A stretch of DNA of 61,002 nucleotides from Cryobacterium cryoconiti (GTDB lineage: Bacteria > Actinomycetota > Actinomycetes > Actinomycetales > Microbacteriaceae), in assembly GCF_004403065.1 (NCBI RefSeq), contig NZ_SOHA01000012.1, positions 349-61,350 of the forward strand, in the 5' to 3' direction. Made by a program: the position numbers and the translations under genes. Shown here piece by piece: positions 26,358 to 35,341 of this stretch. Positions within the stretch are counted from its first letter, which is position 1. Each line of letters begins with the position of its first letter. The notes below the pieces were generated by a model. It did not search any database, was not told where the DNA came from, and worked only from the letters and a program-made list of their open reading frames with translations.

Positions 26358-28388
26358 GTGAGTTGGAACGCCGAAATGCCGTGGGACCCTGACGAGATCG
26401 AGCCACCCGACGAGTTCGACGCCCCGCCGCCACCCGACGGTTATTCCGGGGGAGCCACGGCGTGGGAGTCCGCTCCGGCAGGTCAGCCAGGCCCGGCCGG
26501 TCGCACCGGCGCATCCGCGCTGCGCACGCCCGCAGCCCCGCCCGCAACCGCCACCGCGAAGTTCGCGACCGCCGCCGAGGCCCTGCGCACGGTCTTCGGC
26601 TACGACTCCTTCCGCGGTGAGCAGGCCGCCATCATCGATCAGGTCATCGGCGGAAACGACGCGGTCGTGTTGATGCCCACCGGCGGCGGTAAGAGCCTCT
26701 GCTATCAGATCCCCTCGCTCGTGCGCGAGGGCACCGGTATCGTCATCTCGCCGCTGATCGCCCTCATGCAAGACCAGGTCGACGCGCTCACCGCCGTGGG
26801 CGTGCGTGCCGCGTTCCTCAACTCCAGCCAGGACTCCGCCGCCCGCGGCCAGGTCGAGCGCGACTACCTCGCCGGCAACCTCGACCTGCTCTACGTGGCG
26901 CCCGAGCGACTCTCCTCCGAGGCCACCAAGCGCTTCCTCGACCGGGGCACCATCGCCCTGTTCGCCATCGACGAAGCCCACTGCGTGTCGCAGTGGGGGC
27001 ACGACTTCCGGCCCGACTACCTGGCCCTGTCCGAACTGGCCGACCGCTGGCCCGACGTGCCCCGCATCGCGCTCACGGCCACGGCCACCGACGCCACCCA
27101 CAAAGAAATCACCACCCGACTGCAGATGGGCGACGCCCGGCACTTCGTCGCCAGCTTCGACCGGCCCAACATCCAGTACCGCATCGTCGGCAAGGCCGAG
27201 CCGCGCAAGCAGCTGCTGGCCTTCATCAAAGCCGAGCACCCCACGGATGCCGGCATCGTCTACGCCCTCAGCCGCAAGACCGTCGAGGCGACCGCCGACT
27301 TCCTGCGCCAGAACGGGCTGAACGCGCTGCCCTACCACGCGGGCCTCGACCAGGGCCTGCGCGCCCGCACCCAGTCCCGGTTCCTCCGCGAGGAGGGCGT
27401 CATCATCGTCGCCACGATCGCGTTCGGCATGGGCATCGACAAACCGGATGTACGCTTCGTCGCCCACATCGACCTGCCCAAATCCGTCGAGGGCTACTAC
27501 CAGGAGACCGGCCGCGCTGGCCGTGACGGCCTGCCCTCCACCGGCTGGCTCACCTACGGTCTGCAGGACGTCGTGCAGCAGCGCCGCATGATCGACGAGT
27601 CGCCCGGCGACCTCGGCCACCGGCGCAAACTCTCCGCCCACCTCGACGCCATGCTTGCGCTCTGCGAGACCGTCAGTTGCCGCCGGGTCAACCTGCTGCG
27701 CTACTTCGGACAGGCGAGCGAGCCCTGCGGCAACTGCGATACCTGCCTCGAGCCGCCCGTCGGCTGGGACGGCACCGTCCCCGCCCAGAAACTGCTCTCC
27801 ACCGTGGTGCGCCTGCTGCGCGAACGCAACCAGCGGTTCGGCGCGGGCCAGCTCATCGACATCCTGCGCGGCAAGGTCACCCCGCGCACCACCCAGCACA
27901 GTCACGACCAGCTGGCCACCTGGGGCATCGGCGCCGACCTCAGCGACCAGCAGTGGCGCGGCGTCGTGCGGCAGCTGCTGGCCCAGGGTTTCCTGGCCAC
28001 CTCCGGCGAGTACGGCACTCTGGTGCTGACGGATGCCGCGGCGGAGGTTCTCGCGGGCCGCCGCACCGTCGAGCTCCGCACCGAGCCCGAGCGTGCCGCC
28101 CGCCCGGCGGCAGGGGCTCGCAAGAGCGCGGCGAAGGCCGCCGCGGCCGACCTCAGCCCGGAGCAGGAGACCCTCTTCGAGGCACTGCGGGTTTGGCGGT
28201 CGGCCCAATCGAAGGAGCAGGGCGTTCCCGCCTACATCATCTTCGGCGACGCGACCCTGCTGGCCATCGCCGCGCAGAAGCCGGCCACCCTGGCCGACCT
28301 TGACGGCATCTCCGGCGTCGGCGCCAAGAAGCTCGATGCCTACGGCTCCGCACTACTCGAGGTCGTCGCCGCCGGCACGGCCGGGTAG
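26358..28388 (+). CDS. recQ: ATP-dependent DNA helicase RecQ
   Basis: 676 residues, starting GTG. A Pro/Asp/Glu-rich N-terminal extension (~1-65) precedes the superfamily-2 core: motif [10 protein letters not shown] near 109, DEAH box near 204, aromatic-rich loop [14 protein letters not shown], motif [11 protein letters not shown]. The RQC zinc site CGNCDTC is near 456-462, and a C-terminal HRDC domain occupies ~596-676. RecQ unwinds recombination and replication-repair intermediates. Housekeeping gene; a methyltransferase gene follows 6 bp later. Confidence 0.96.
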   Translation: MSWNAEMPWDPDEIEPPDEFDAPPPPDGYSGGATAWESAPAGQPGPAGRTGASALRTPAAPPATATAKFATAAEALRTVFGYDSFRGEQAAIIDQVIGGNDAVVLMPTGGGKSLCYQIPSLVREGTGIVISPLIALMQDQVDALTAVGVRAAFLNSSQDSAARGQVERDYLAGNLDLLYVAPERLSSEATKRFLDRGTIALFAIDEAHCVSQWGHDFRPDYLALSELADRWPDVPRIALTATATDATHKEITTRLQMGDARHFVASFDRPNIQYRIVGKAEPRKQLLAFIKAEHPTDAGIVYALSRKTVEATADFLRQNGLNALPYHAGLDQGLRARTQSRFLREEGVIIVATIAFGMGIDKPDVRFVAHIDLPKSVEGYYQETGRAGRDGLPSTGWLTYGLQDVVQQRRMIDESPGDLGHRRKLSAHLDAMLALCETVSCRRVNLLRYFGQASEPCGNCDTCLEPPVGWDGTVPAQKLLSTVVRLLRERNQRFGAGQLIDILRGKVTPRTTQHSHDQLATWGIGADLSDQQWRGVVRQLLAQGFLATSGEYGTLVLTDAAAEVLAGRRTVELRTEPERAARPAAGARKSAAKAAAADLSPEQETLFEALRVWRSAQSKEQGVPAYIIFGDATLLAIAAQKPATLADLDGISGVGAKKLDAYGSALLEVVAAGTAG

Positions 28389-28394
28389 CGACGC

Positions 28395-28979
28395 ATGGAC
28401 TGGACTGAGTTCTACGACAACCAGGCCGGGCGAGCCGCGCGGCCGGTCCTGCTGCAGGCCCTTGAGTTGTGCGGAGTCGATCAGCCCGGAACCGCACTCG
28501 ACCTGGGCTGCGGCGAGGGAACCGAGTCCCGCCATCTGCTGGTGAACGGATGGCGTGTGCACGCGTTCGACGCCGACCCCGCAGCCGAGGCGCGCGTCAA
28601 GGCAGGTCTCGACGAAGACCAGCTCGGTCGGCTGGCCTTCCTCCAGGCCCGGTTCGAGGGGCTCGGAGAACTCCCCGCGGCTGATCTCGTCTACTCCGGA
28701 TTCGCCCTGCCATTCTGCGACCCGGTGGCCTTTCCTGGCGTGTGGGCCGGCATCCGTTCAGCGCTGAAGCCCGGCGCCGTGATAGCTGCCGAGCTCTTCG
28801 GCCCGCACGACTCATGGGCAGACCGCGCAGACATGAATTTTCACGACCGAGCGGCCGTCGAGGTGCTGCTCTCGGGGCTCGACGTGCGCAGCCTCGTCGA
28901 AGACGACCGCCCCGGCCAGTCCGGCCTTGGCCCCAAGCACTGGCACGTCTTCCACATCATTGCCCGCAACCCCGACTGA
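28395..28979 (+). CDS. Class I SAM-dependent methyltransferase
   Basis: 194 residues. Rossmann-type fold with the SAM-binding motif I ALDLGCGEGTESRHLL near 34-49, acidic residue at the end of strand 2 (HAFDADP near 57) and motif ADLVYSGFALPFCDP near 96. Small-molecule-type methyltransferase with unknown substrate, 6 bp after recQ and probably co-transcribed. Its stop lies 5 bp from the stop of the converging ATPase gene. Confidence 0.87.
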   Translation: MDWTEFYDNQAGRAARPVLLQALELCGVDQPGTALDLGCGEGTESRHLLVNGWRVHAFDADPAAEARVKAGLDEDQLGRLAFLQARFEGLGELPAADLVYSGFALPFCDPVAFPGVWAGIRSALKPGAVIAAELFGPHDSWADRADMNFHDRAAVEVLLSGLDVRSLVEDDRPGQSGLGPKHWHVFHIIARNPD

Positions 28980-28984
28980 CGCGT

Positions 28985-31687
28985 TCACGCCTGCCCGCCG
29001 GTCAGTGAGCCGACACCGACCGCCGACGCCGTCCGCCGGCGCGACCAGCGGCGCACGAACTTCTCCACTTCGACGATGACCAGCACGGTGGATCCCACCG
29101 CGGCGCAGATCGCCCATTCGCCGGCCGACAGCGCGGTCAGGCCCAGCACGTTTGCGGACGCAGACCAGGTCATCGCGCCCCAGTGCAACAGCAGCGTGCC
29201 CAGCGAGGCGACGATCAGCGGTTTGTTCGCCAGGAATCTTAATTGGAATAGGGATTTCAGCTCCGCGCGGGAACTGAACACCTGGAAGAAGTTGAAGAGC
29301 ACGAGCATCGTGAGGGAGAACGTGCGGGCATGCTCGAGGCTGTAGCCGGCGCGCAGATTGAGGATGAAGGCGAGGAGAGCGCCGACGGCCATCCACAGCC
29401 CCGTGATCGCGGCCCGGAACCAGAGGGTGCGGGACAGCAGGCCCTCCGTACGCGCTCGTGGCGGCCGGGTGAGTTCGTCGCCTTCGCCCGGTTCCAGGGC
29501 GAGTCCGATGTCCTGCACACCCTTGGTGACCAGGTTCAGCCACACCATCTGCACGGGGATGAACAGCAACGGGATGGCGGCGAAGACACTCAACGACACC
29601 GCGATCATCGCCGCTATTCCCGTGGATACCAGAAAATATGTGACTTTGCGGATGGCGGCGAACGTCACCCTGCCCTCTTCCACCGCGTGCACGATCGTGA
29701 CGAAGTTGTCATCGGTGAGCACCACATCAGAGGCTTCGCGGGCCACATCCGTTCCGGACCGGCCCATGGCCACTCCGATCGTTGCCGCTTTGAGCGCCGG
29801 GGCGTCGTTGACCCCGTCGCCCGTGACGGCCACGATCCGGTCACCCCGTTTCAGCGCTTGCACGATGCGCAGCTTGTCCTTGGGGGAGACCCGGGCAGCC
29901 ACGCTGGTCTGATCGAGTCGCGCCGTGAGCATATCGTCGTCGAGCTGGGCCATTTCGCTGCCTGTCAACGCGGGCTTGTCCGTCGGCAGCCCCAGCCGGG
30001 CGGCGATGGCCAGCGCCGTCACCGGGTGGTCCCCGGTGATCATTTTCACGGTGATCCCGGCCTGCTGGCACTGCTTGATCGCGTCGGCGACACCGTCGCG
30101 AGGAGGGTCGGTCATCCCCTCCATTCCCAGGAAGGTCAGCCTCGACGGTGGAGGCAAGGGCTCGCTCAGCGTCTCGTCGTCGGTGAGTGTCCTGCTCCCG
30201 GTGGCGAGTACCCGCAATCCGGCCCGGCCCATCTCCTCATTCGCCTCATGGATGTGACGCTCAACCAGGGACTCGGCTCCGTGAGCGTGTGCAACGTGGG
30301 TCGACGCCTCAAGCAGAGCCTCCGGGGAGCCTTTGACGTACAGGACGCGTTCTCCCCGGTCGTTCTCGCGCACCGTCTGTGAGCACCGCAGCTCGGGCTC
30401 ATACGGCTGGTGGGCGACCGTCCGGCACGAACGCTCGCCTTCGGTGACGGCCCCGCGGCGCACCGCGACGGCGGCCATGGCCGCGTCGACCGCGTCCCCG
30501 GTGTGCTCGCCGGTCTCGAGGGAGAGGGTGGCCTCGTTGGTGAGTGCTCCAGCCCGCAGCACGGCGCGCACCAGAGGAGTGTCCTGGCCCGCCTCCGCCG
30601 TGTTCCTGACCACGTCCAGCACTCCGTCGGACGTCCAGATCTTTTCAACCGTCAGGCGGTTCTCGGTCAGGGTGCCCGTCTTGTCCGAGCCGATGATGGT
30701 CGTCGACCCCAGGGTCTCCACGGCAGGCAGGGTCCGAACAATCGCGTTTCGCCGCGCCATGCGGGACACTCCGGCGCTCAGGGCGACGGTCAACACGATG
30801 GGAAGGGATTCGGGAATGGTGGCCACGGCGAGGGCGACCGACGTGCGGAACATGATTGATGCGTCGGTGCCCAGAAGGATGCCGGTGATGAAGATGAGCA
30901 CGAGTGCGACCAGGACAACGACGCCGATGAGTCGTTCCAAGTCGTGGATCAGGACCTGCAGGGGCGACTTCGAGCTCGGTCCCTGCACGAGTTTGTTGAT
31001 CGTGCCGAGCGCCGTGTCCTCGCCGGTGGCAATGGCCACGCCGGCGCCCCGTCCGCTGGCCACGAAGGTGCCGCTGAACGCGATGTTGGTCTTGTCCGCG
31101 TCGACGAGCTCCTCGGCCAGCGGCTGGGTCTGCTTGGTGGCGGGCATCGATTCACCGGTCAGCATGGATTCGTCCAGTAGCAGGCCGTTGGCGTCGGTGA
31201 GTCGCATGTCCGCGACCACCCGCTCGCCGCTTTCAAGCAGCAGCAGATCGCCCGGAACAACAGTTCCGGTGTCGACGACCTGCTCGACGCCGTCGCGGCG
31301 AACCCGGCAGGTCGGCGTCGCCAGTGACCGCAGGGCCCGAACATCCCGCTCCGCCTTGCGCTCCTGAATGAAGCCCAGTGCGGCGTTGATGATGAGAACC
31401 AGGAAGATCGCAGCCGAGTCGATCCAGTGCTGTTGCACGGCCGTGATCACGGCGGCGACGAGCAGGATATAGATCAGCGGGCTTCTGAATTGCCGCAGCA
31501 GGGTGAGCCACCAGGGGGTGCTGGTGGCGAAATCGAGTTCGTTCGGCCCATGATGGCGCAACCGTTCGGCTGCCTCGTCGGAACTGAGGCCACCCGGACC
31601 GCTCCCCAACGCCTCCGAGACATCAGCGGCGCTCCGGCTGTGCCACGAGTTCTCCTGGTCGGTGACGTCACTCAGCCTGCTCGTCAT
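28985..31687 (-). CDS. P-type cation-transporting ATPase, second
   Basis: 900 residues from the ATG at 31687, chosen for GGAGG 8 nt upstream; in-frame ATGs exist up to 31759. Landmarks: cation-ATPase N domain, TGES near 177, IPESLPIV in the M4 position, DKTGT near 332, TGDGVNDAP near 625. In the M6 position the sequence is NLVTKGVQDIGLA, with Lys where SERCA-type pumps have a metal-ligand Asp, and the downstream EPGEGDE motif fits a divergent P2-like group rather than Ca2+ pumps. Transported ion unknown. Located in the housekeeping block between the two halves of the glycan locus. Confidence 0.88.
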   Translation of the reverse strand: MTSRLSDVTDQENSWHSRSAADVSEALGSGPGGLSSDEAAERLRHHGPNELDFATSTPWWLTLLRQFRSPLIYILLVAAVITAVQQHWIDSAAIFLVLIINAALGFIQERKAERDVRALRSLATPTCRVRRDGVEQVVDTGTVVPGDLLLLESGERVVADMRLTDANGLLLDESMLTGESMPATKQTQPLAEELVDADKTNIAFSGTFVASGRGAGVAIATGEDTALGTINKLVQGPSSKSPLQVLIHDLERLIGVVVLVALVLIFITGILLGTDASIMFRTSVALAVATIPESLPIVLTVALSAGVSRMARRNAIVRTLPAVETLGSTTIIGSDKTGTLTENRLTVEKIWTSDGVLDVVRNTAEAGQDTPLVRAVLRAGALTNEATLSLETGEHTGDAVDAAMAAVAVRRGAVTEGERSCRTVAHQPYEPELRCSQTVRENDRGERVLYVKGSPEALLEASTHVAHAHGAESLVERHIHEANEEMGRAGLRVLATGSRTLTDDETLSEPLPPPSRLTFLGMEGMTDPPRDGVADAIKQCQQAGITVKMITGDHPVTALAIAARLGLPTDKPALTGSEMAQLDDDMLTARLDQTSVAARVSPKDKLRIVQALKRGDRIVAVTGDGVNDAPALKAATIGVAMGRSGTDVAREASDVVLTDDNFVTIVHAVEEGRVTFAAIRKVTYFLVSTGIAAMIAVSLSVFAAIPLLFIPVQMVWLNLVTKGVQDIGLALEPGEGDELTRPPRARTEGLLSRTLWFRAAITGLWMAVGALLAFILNLRAGYSLEHARTFSLTMLVLFNFFQVFSSRAELKSLFQLRFLANKPLIVASLGTLLLHWGAMTWSASANVLGLTALSAGEWAICAAVGSTVLVIVEVEKFVRRWSRRRTASAVGVGSLTGGQA

Positions 31688-31834
31688 TGCCGGTCCTCCA
31701 CTCACACTCGATGCCATCAACTTATGCCTGATCGACCTCGGGCTATCGATCTCGGTCAAATCGGTCGGATCCCGGCGGGAGGACCGCCCCGTTTGTGGGT
31801 AAGGGTGGCCCTCAGCGCGCTACCGCTGTGGAAA

Positions 31835-31875
31835 CCTACAAATCGAATGCCGGGCGACGCATGCTTCGTTGTAGG
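31835..31875. promoter_or_regulatory. Inverted repeat upstream of the acyl-CoA oxidase gene
   Basis: CCTACAA (31835-31841) and TTGTAGG (31869-31875) form perfect arms, with CGAA/TTCG continuing the stem across a 2-nt bulge. It is ~84 bp before the oxidase start in the 271-bp divergent gap (31688-31958); an operator or leader hairpin is possible. A weak promoter candidate TTTCCG...TAACGT follows. Confidence 0.35.
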
Positions 31876-31958
31876 CCCGTCACGCACTATTTCCGTGCTT
31901 CGGGAGAGCCACCTAACGTGTAAGAAAATTTCGAGTTTCGCGCGAAGACGAAGGACCA

Positions 31959-34127
31959 ATGATGGTTGACACTGCCCAGCGCTCCAACAGCAAGAAGCCC
32001 GCCCGCACTCCGGGCAGGACCTCTGCCAAAACGACGAAGACCCCGGCCCCGACCGCCGTCACGCCTCCCGTGGTTCCCGGCGTCGACACCGGCCCGGTCA
32101 TGATCGCCGGTCAGTCCGGCGCCCCCACGGTCAACATCGAGTCGCTGCACCGCCAGCTGCTCGGTACCTGGGCCGACGTGCGCCTGCGTGCCCGTGAGCT
32201 CACGGCCCAGCCTGCGTTGCAGCGCATCGAGGGTCAGTCCATGGCCGAGCACCGTGAGCGCGTGCTCGGCCAGCTGCACATCCTGGCCGAAAACGGGCAC
32301 GTGCACCGCGCGTTCCCCAAGGATCTCGGCGGCGAGGACGACCACGGCGGAAACATCGCCGGGTTCGAGGAACTCGTCACGGCCGACCCCAGCCTGCAGA
32401 TCAAGGCGGGCGTGCAGTGGGGCCTGTTCGGTGCGGCGGTGCTGCACCTCGGCACGAAGAAGCACCACGACGCCTACCTGCCGGGCATCATGACCATGCA
32501 GGTCCCGGGTGTCTTCGCGATGACCGAGACCGGGCACGGCTCGGATGTCGCGGCCATCGGCACCACGGCGACCTACGACCCTGCCACGCAGGAATTCGTC
32601 ATCGACACCCCGTTCCGCGCGGCGTGGAAGGACTACCTCGGCAACGCCGCGAAAGACGGCATTGCCGCCGTGCTCTTCGCCCAGCTGATCACCGCCGGCG
32701 TCAACCATGGCGTGCACGCCTTCTGGCTGCCGCTCCGCGACGAATCCGGGGCCTTCCTGCCCGGCATCGGCGGCGAGGACGACGGTCTCAAGGGTGGCCT
32801 CAACGGTATCGACAACGGCCGGCTCCACTTCGACGGGGTGCGCATCCCGCGCGAGAACCTGCTCAACCGGTACGGCGACGTCTCCGAGGACGGCACCTAC
32901 TCCAGCCCGATCTCCAGCCCCGGCCGCCGCTTCTTCACCATGCTCGGCACCCTCGTGCAGGGCCGCGTGTCGCTCGACGGTGCCGCCACCCAGGCCTCTG
33001 CGATGGCCCTCACGATCGCCATCACCTACGGCAGCCAGCGCCGGCAGTTCAACGCGGGCAGCGACACCGACGAGGAGGTCATCCTCGACTACCAGCGCCA
33101 TCAGCGACGCCTGCTGCCGCGCCTGGCCACGACATATGCGCACACGTTCGCCCACGACGAGTTCCTGGTCAAGTTCGACCAGGTCTTCAGCGGCCAGGCC
33201 GACACGGATGCCGACCGGCAGGACCTCGAAACCCTCGCCGCCGCCCTCAAGCCGCTCTCGACCTGGCACGCTCTCGACACCCTGCAGGAGGCTCGCGAGG
33301 CCTGCGGCGGCGCCGGGTTCCTGGCCGAGAACCGGCTGGTCGGCCTCCGCGCCGACCTGGACGTCTTCGCCACCTTCGAGGGTGACAACAACGTGCTGCT
33401 CCAGCTCGTCGCCAAGCGTCTGCTCACCGACTACAGCCGCAAGTTCGCCTCGGCCGGCCCAGGCGTGCTCGCCCGCTACGTCGTGCAGCAGGCCGCCGGC
33501 CGCGCCTACCACGGCACCGGGCTCCGCACCCTCGGCCAGTCGGTCGCCGACTTCGGCTCCACCGCTCGCTCGGTGGGCCACCTCCGCGACACCGCGGTGC
33601 AGCGGGAACTGCTCACCGACCGGGTTGAGACGATGATCGCGGAGATCGCCGGCAAGCTCCGCTCGGCCGGCAAGCTGCCGGCGAAGGATGCCGCGGCCCT
33701 CTTCAACGCGAACCAGAACCAGCTGATCGAGGCTGCCCGTTCGCACGGGGAGCTTCTGCAGTGGGAGGCGTTCACCCGGGCGGTCGAGACCACCGAGGAC
33801 GCCGGCACGAAGCAGGTCCTGACCTGGCTGCGCGATCTGTTCGGCCTCGGGCTGGTGGAGAAGCACCTGGCCTGGTACCTGGTCCACGGGCGCATGTCGG
33901 CGCAGCGGGCGCAGTCGGTCACGGCCTACATCGACCGCATCATCGCCCGGCTCCGTCCGCACGCCGTCGACCTGGTCGACGCGTTCGGCTACAGCCAGGA
34001 CCACCTCCGGTCGGCAATCGCCAGCGGTGCCGAACAGGAGCGCCAGAACGAGGCCAGGGACTACTACGCCACCCAGCGCGCCAGCGGAACCGCCCCTCGC
34101 GCCGAGAAGGCCCCGGCCAGAAAATAG
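31959..34127 (+). CDS. Acyl-CoA oxidase/dehydrogenase family protein
   Basis: 722 residues; ATG at 31959 or the next codon, with GGAC upstream. The first ~45 residues are a Lys/Pro/Thr/Ala-rich disordered tail. The rest follows the ACOX layout: helical N-domain, middle beta-domain with FAMTETGHGSDVAAI near 186 (FAD-contacting TExGHGS), then the C-terminal domains with ACGGAGFLAENR near 448 and TFEGDNNVLLQ near 471. It likely introduces the first double bond into acyl-CoA substrates with FAD. The length fits acyl-CoA oxidases rather than ~390-residue dehydrogenases. It stands alone, followed by the palindromic repeat. Confidence 0.88.
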   Translation: MMVDTAQRSNSKKPARTPGRTSAKTTKTPAPTAVTPPVVPGVDTGPVMIAGQSGAPTVNIESLHRQLLGTWADVRLRARELTAQPALQRIEGQSMAEHRERVLGQLHILAENGHVHRAFPKDLGGEDDHGGNIAGFEELVTADPSLQIKAGVQWGLFGAAVLHLGTKKHHDAYLPGIMTMQVPGVFAMTETGHGSDVAAIGTTATYDPATQEFVIDTPFRAAWKDYLGNAAKDGIAAVLFAQLITAGVNHGVHAFWLPLRDESGAFLPGIGGEDDGLKGGLNGIDNGRLHFDGVRIPRENLLNRYGDVSEDGTYSSPISSPGRRFFTMLGTLVQGRVSLDGAATQASAMALTIAITYGSQRRQFNAGSDTDEEVILDYQRHQRRLLPRLATTYAHTFAHDEFLVKFDQVFSGQADTDADRQDLETLAAALKPLSTWHALDTLQEAREACGGAGFLAENRLVGLRADLDVFATFEGDNNVLLQLVAKRLLTDYSRKFASAGPGVLARYVVQQAAGRAYHGTGLRTLGQSVADFGSTARSVGHLRDTAVQRELLTDRVETMIAEIAGKLRSAGKLPAKDAAALFNANQNQLIEAARSHGELLQWEAFTRAVETTEDAGTKQVLTWLRDLFGLGLVEKHLAWYLVHGRMSAQRAQSVTAYIDRIIARLRPHAVDLVDAFGYSQDHLRSAIASGAEQERQNEARDYYATQRASGTAPRAEKAPARK

Positions 34128-34128
34128 C

Positions 34129-34188
34129 CCCGTTCCGGTCGAGAGTGCCCGTTCCGCGGGTCACTCTCGACCGGAACGGGCACTCTCG
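34129..34188. repeat. Intergenic palindromic repeat, copy 2
   Basis: 19-bp perfect inverted repeat (34129-34147 with 34162-34180, arm CCCGTTCCGGTCGAGAGTG), 14-nt loop CCCGTTCCGCGGGT, and a trailing CACTCTCG. It differs from the copy at 13138 by only a few bases in the loop and tail and starts 2 bp after the oxidase stop. Confidence 0.9.
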
Positions 34189-34246
34189 CAGGGAACCCGG
34201 TTCCGGCCGATTCCGCGCCGGTGCACCCGGCGAATAGGCTCGGGGT

Positions 34247-35203
34247 ATGCGCACCTTCTATCCCGAGATCGAACCCTACGAAACCGGACTGCTCGAGGTC
34301 GGTGACGGGCAGACCATTTATTGGGAGGCATCCGGCAATCCCGACGGCAAGCCGGCGGTTTATCTGCACGGAGGCCCGGGCGGCGGGTCGAGCCCCAAGC
34401 AGCGGCGCGTTTTCGACCCGGAGAAGTACCGCATCATCCTCTTCGACCAGCGTGGCTGCGGTCAGAGCACGCCGCACGCAAGCGCGGCGGATGCCGACCT
34501 CAGCACCAACACAACCTGGCACCTGGTCGCCGACCTGGAAAAACTGCGCGAGCACCTCGGCATCGACCGCTGGCTGGTCTGCGGCGGCTCGTGGGGCAGC
34601 ACCCTCAGCCTCGCCTACGCCGAAAGACACCCCGACCGCGTCACCGAACTCGTGTTGCGCGGCATCTTCACGCTGCGGCCGATGGAGCTCGACTGGTTCT
34701 ACGAGGGTGGCGCCGCGGCGATCTACCCGGATCTCTGGGAGAGCTTCATCGCGCCGGTTCCGGTGGCCGAGCGCGGTCATCTGATCAAGGCCTACGGGCG
34801 CCTGCTGCATGACCCCGACCAGTACGTGCGGGAGCGTGCCGGCGTGGCCTGGTCCACGTGGGAGTCGTCGACCATCACGCTCCTGCAGCAGCCCGACACC
34901 ATCGCGCGCTTCACCGAGCCCGCGTTCGCGGTGGCCTTTGCGCGTATCGAGAACCACTACTTCACCAACCTGGGCTGGTTCGAGCCGAACCAGCTCATCC
35001 GCGACGCGGACCGCCTGAAGGACATCCCCGGCGTCATCGTGCAGGGCCGCTATGACATGTGCACCCCGGCATTCACCGCCTGGGACCTGCACCAGAACTG
35101 GCCGGAAGCGGATTTCAAGCTGATTCCGGATGCCGGTCACTCCTTCGACGAGCCCGGGAACCTGGATGCCATCATCGAGGCCACGGATCGCTTCGCCGGT
35201 TGA
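34247..35203 (+). CDS. pip: Proline iminopeptidase
   Basis: 318 residues, typical for the S33 alpha/beta-hydrolase peptidase family. Oxyanion motif HGGPGGGSS near 41-49, nucleophile elbow GGSWGSTLSLAY near 107-118 with Ser110 as nucleophile, Asp in GRYDMCTP near 268 and His in PDAGHSFDEPG near 295. Releases N-terminal proline from peptides in the cytosol. Housekeeping gene at the right edge of the interruption in the glycan locus. Confidence 0.95.
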   Translation: MRTFYPEIEPYETGLLEVGDGQTIYWEASGNPDGKPAVYLHGGPGGGSSPKQRRVFDPEKYRIILFDQRGCGQSTPHASAADADLSTNTTWHLVADLEKLREHLGIDRWLVCGGSWGSTLSLAYAERHPDRVTELVLRGIFTLRPMELDWFYEGGAAAIYPDLWESFIAPVPVAERGHLIKAYGRLLHDPDQYVRERAGVAWSTWESSTITLLQQPDTIARFTEPAFAVAFARIENHYFTNLGWFEPNQLIRDADRLKDIPGVIVQGRYDMCTPAFTAWDLHQNWPEADFKLIPDAGHSFDEPGNLDAIIEATDRFAG

Positions 35204-35268
35204 GCCCTGCTTGGACAGGCCCGACAGTGACACGGTCAACCGAGGGCCACGTTCAAAGCTGAGGATTA

Positions 35269-35307
35269 CCCCCGAATAGGGGGCGCGAAATTGTGAATCG
35301 ATATAAG
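35269..35307 (+). promoter_or_regulatory. Possible promoter with palindrome for the GH71 gene
   Basis: CCCCCGAATAGGGGG (35269-35283) lies 18 bp before TATAAG (35302-35307), i.e. over the place where a -35 box would be; no sigma-70 -35 sequence is visible. This suggests an activator-dependent promoter. Start of the gene is 35 bp downstream of TATAAG. Confidence 0.4.
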
Positions 35308-35341
35308 CTCACCATTCTGGGTCGCTCGCCGGCGACGAGGA

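Noticed and set aside
26292..28208. 638-residue open frame opposite recQ
   Set aside because: RecQ motifs are complete on the plus strand; the antisense product is Gly/Arg/Val-rich with no motif.
31887..34004. 705-residue open frame opposite the acyl-CoA oxidase gene
   Set aside because: Shadow of a real gene in high-GC DNA; no ribosome-binding site or family motif.
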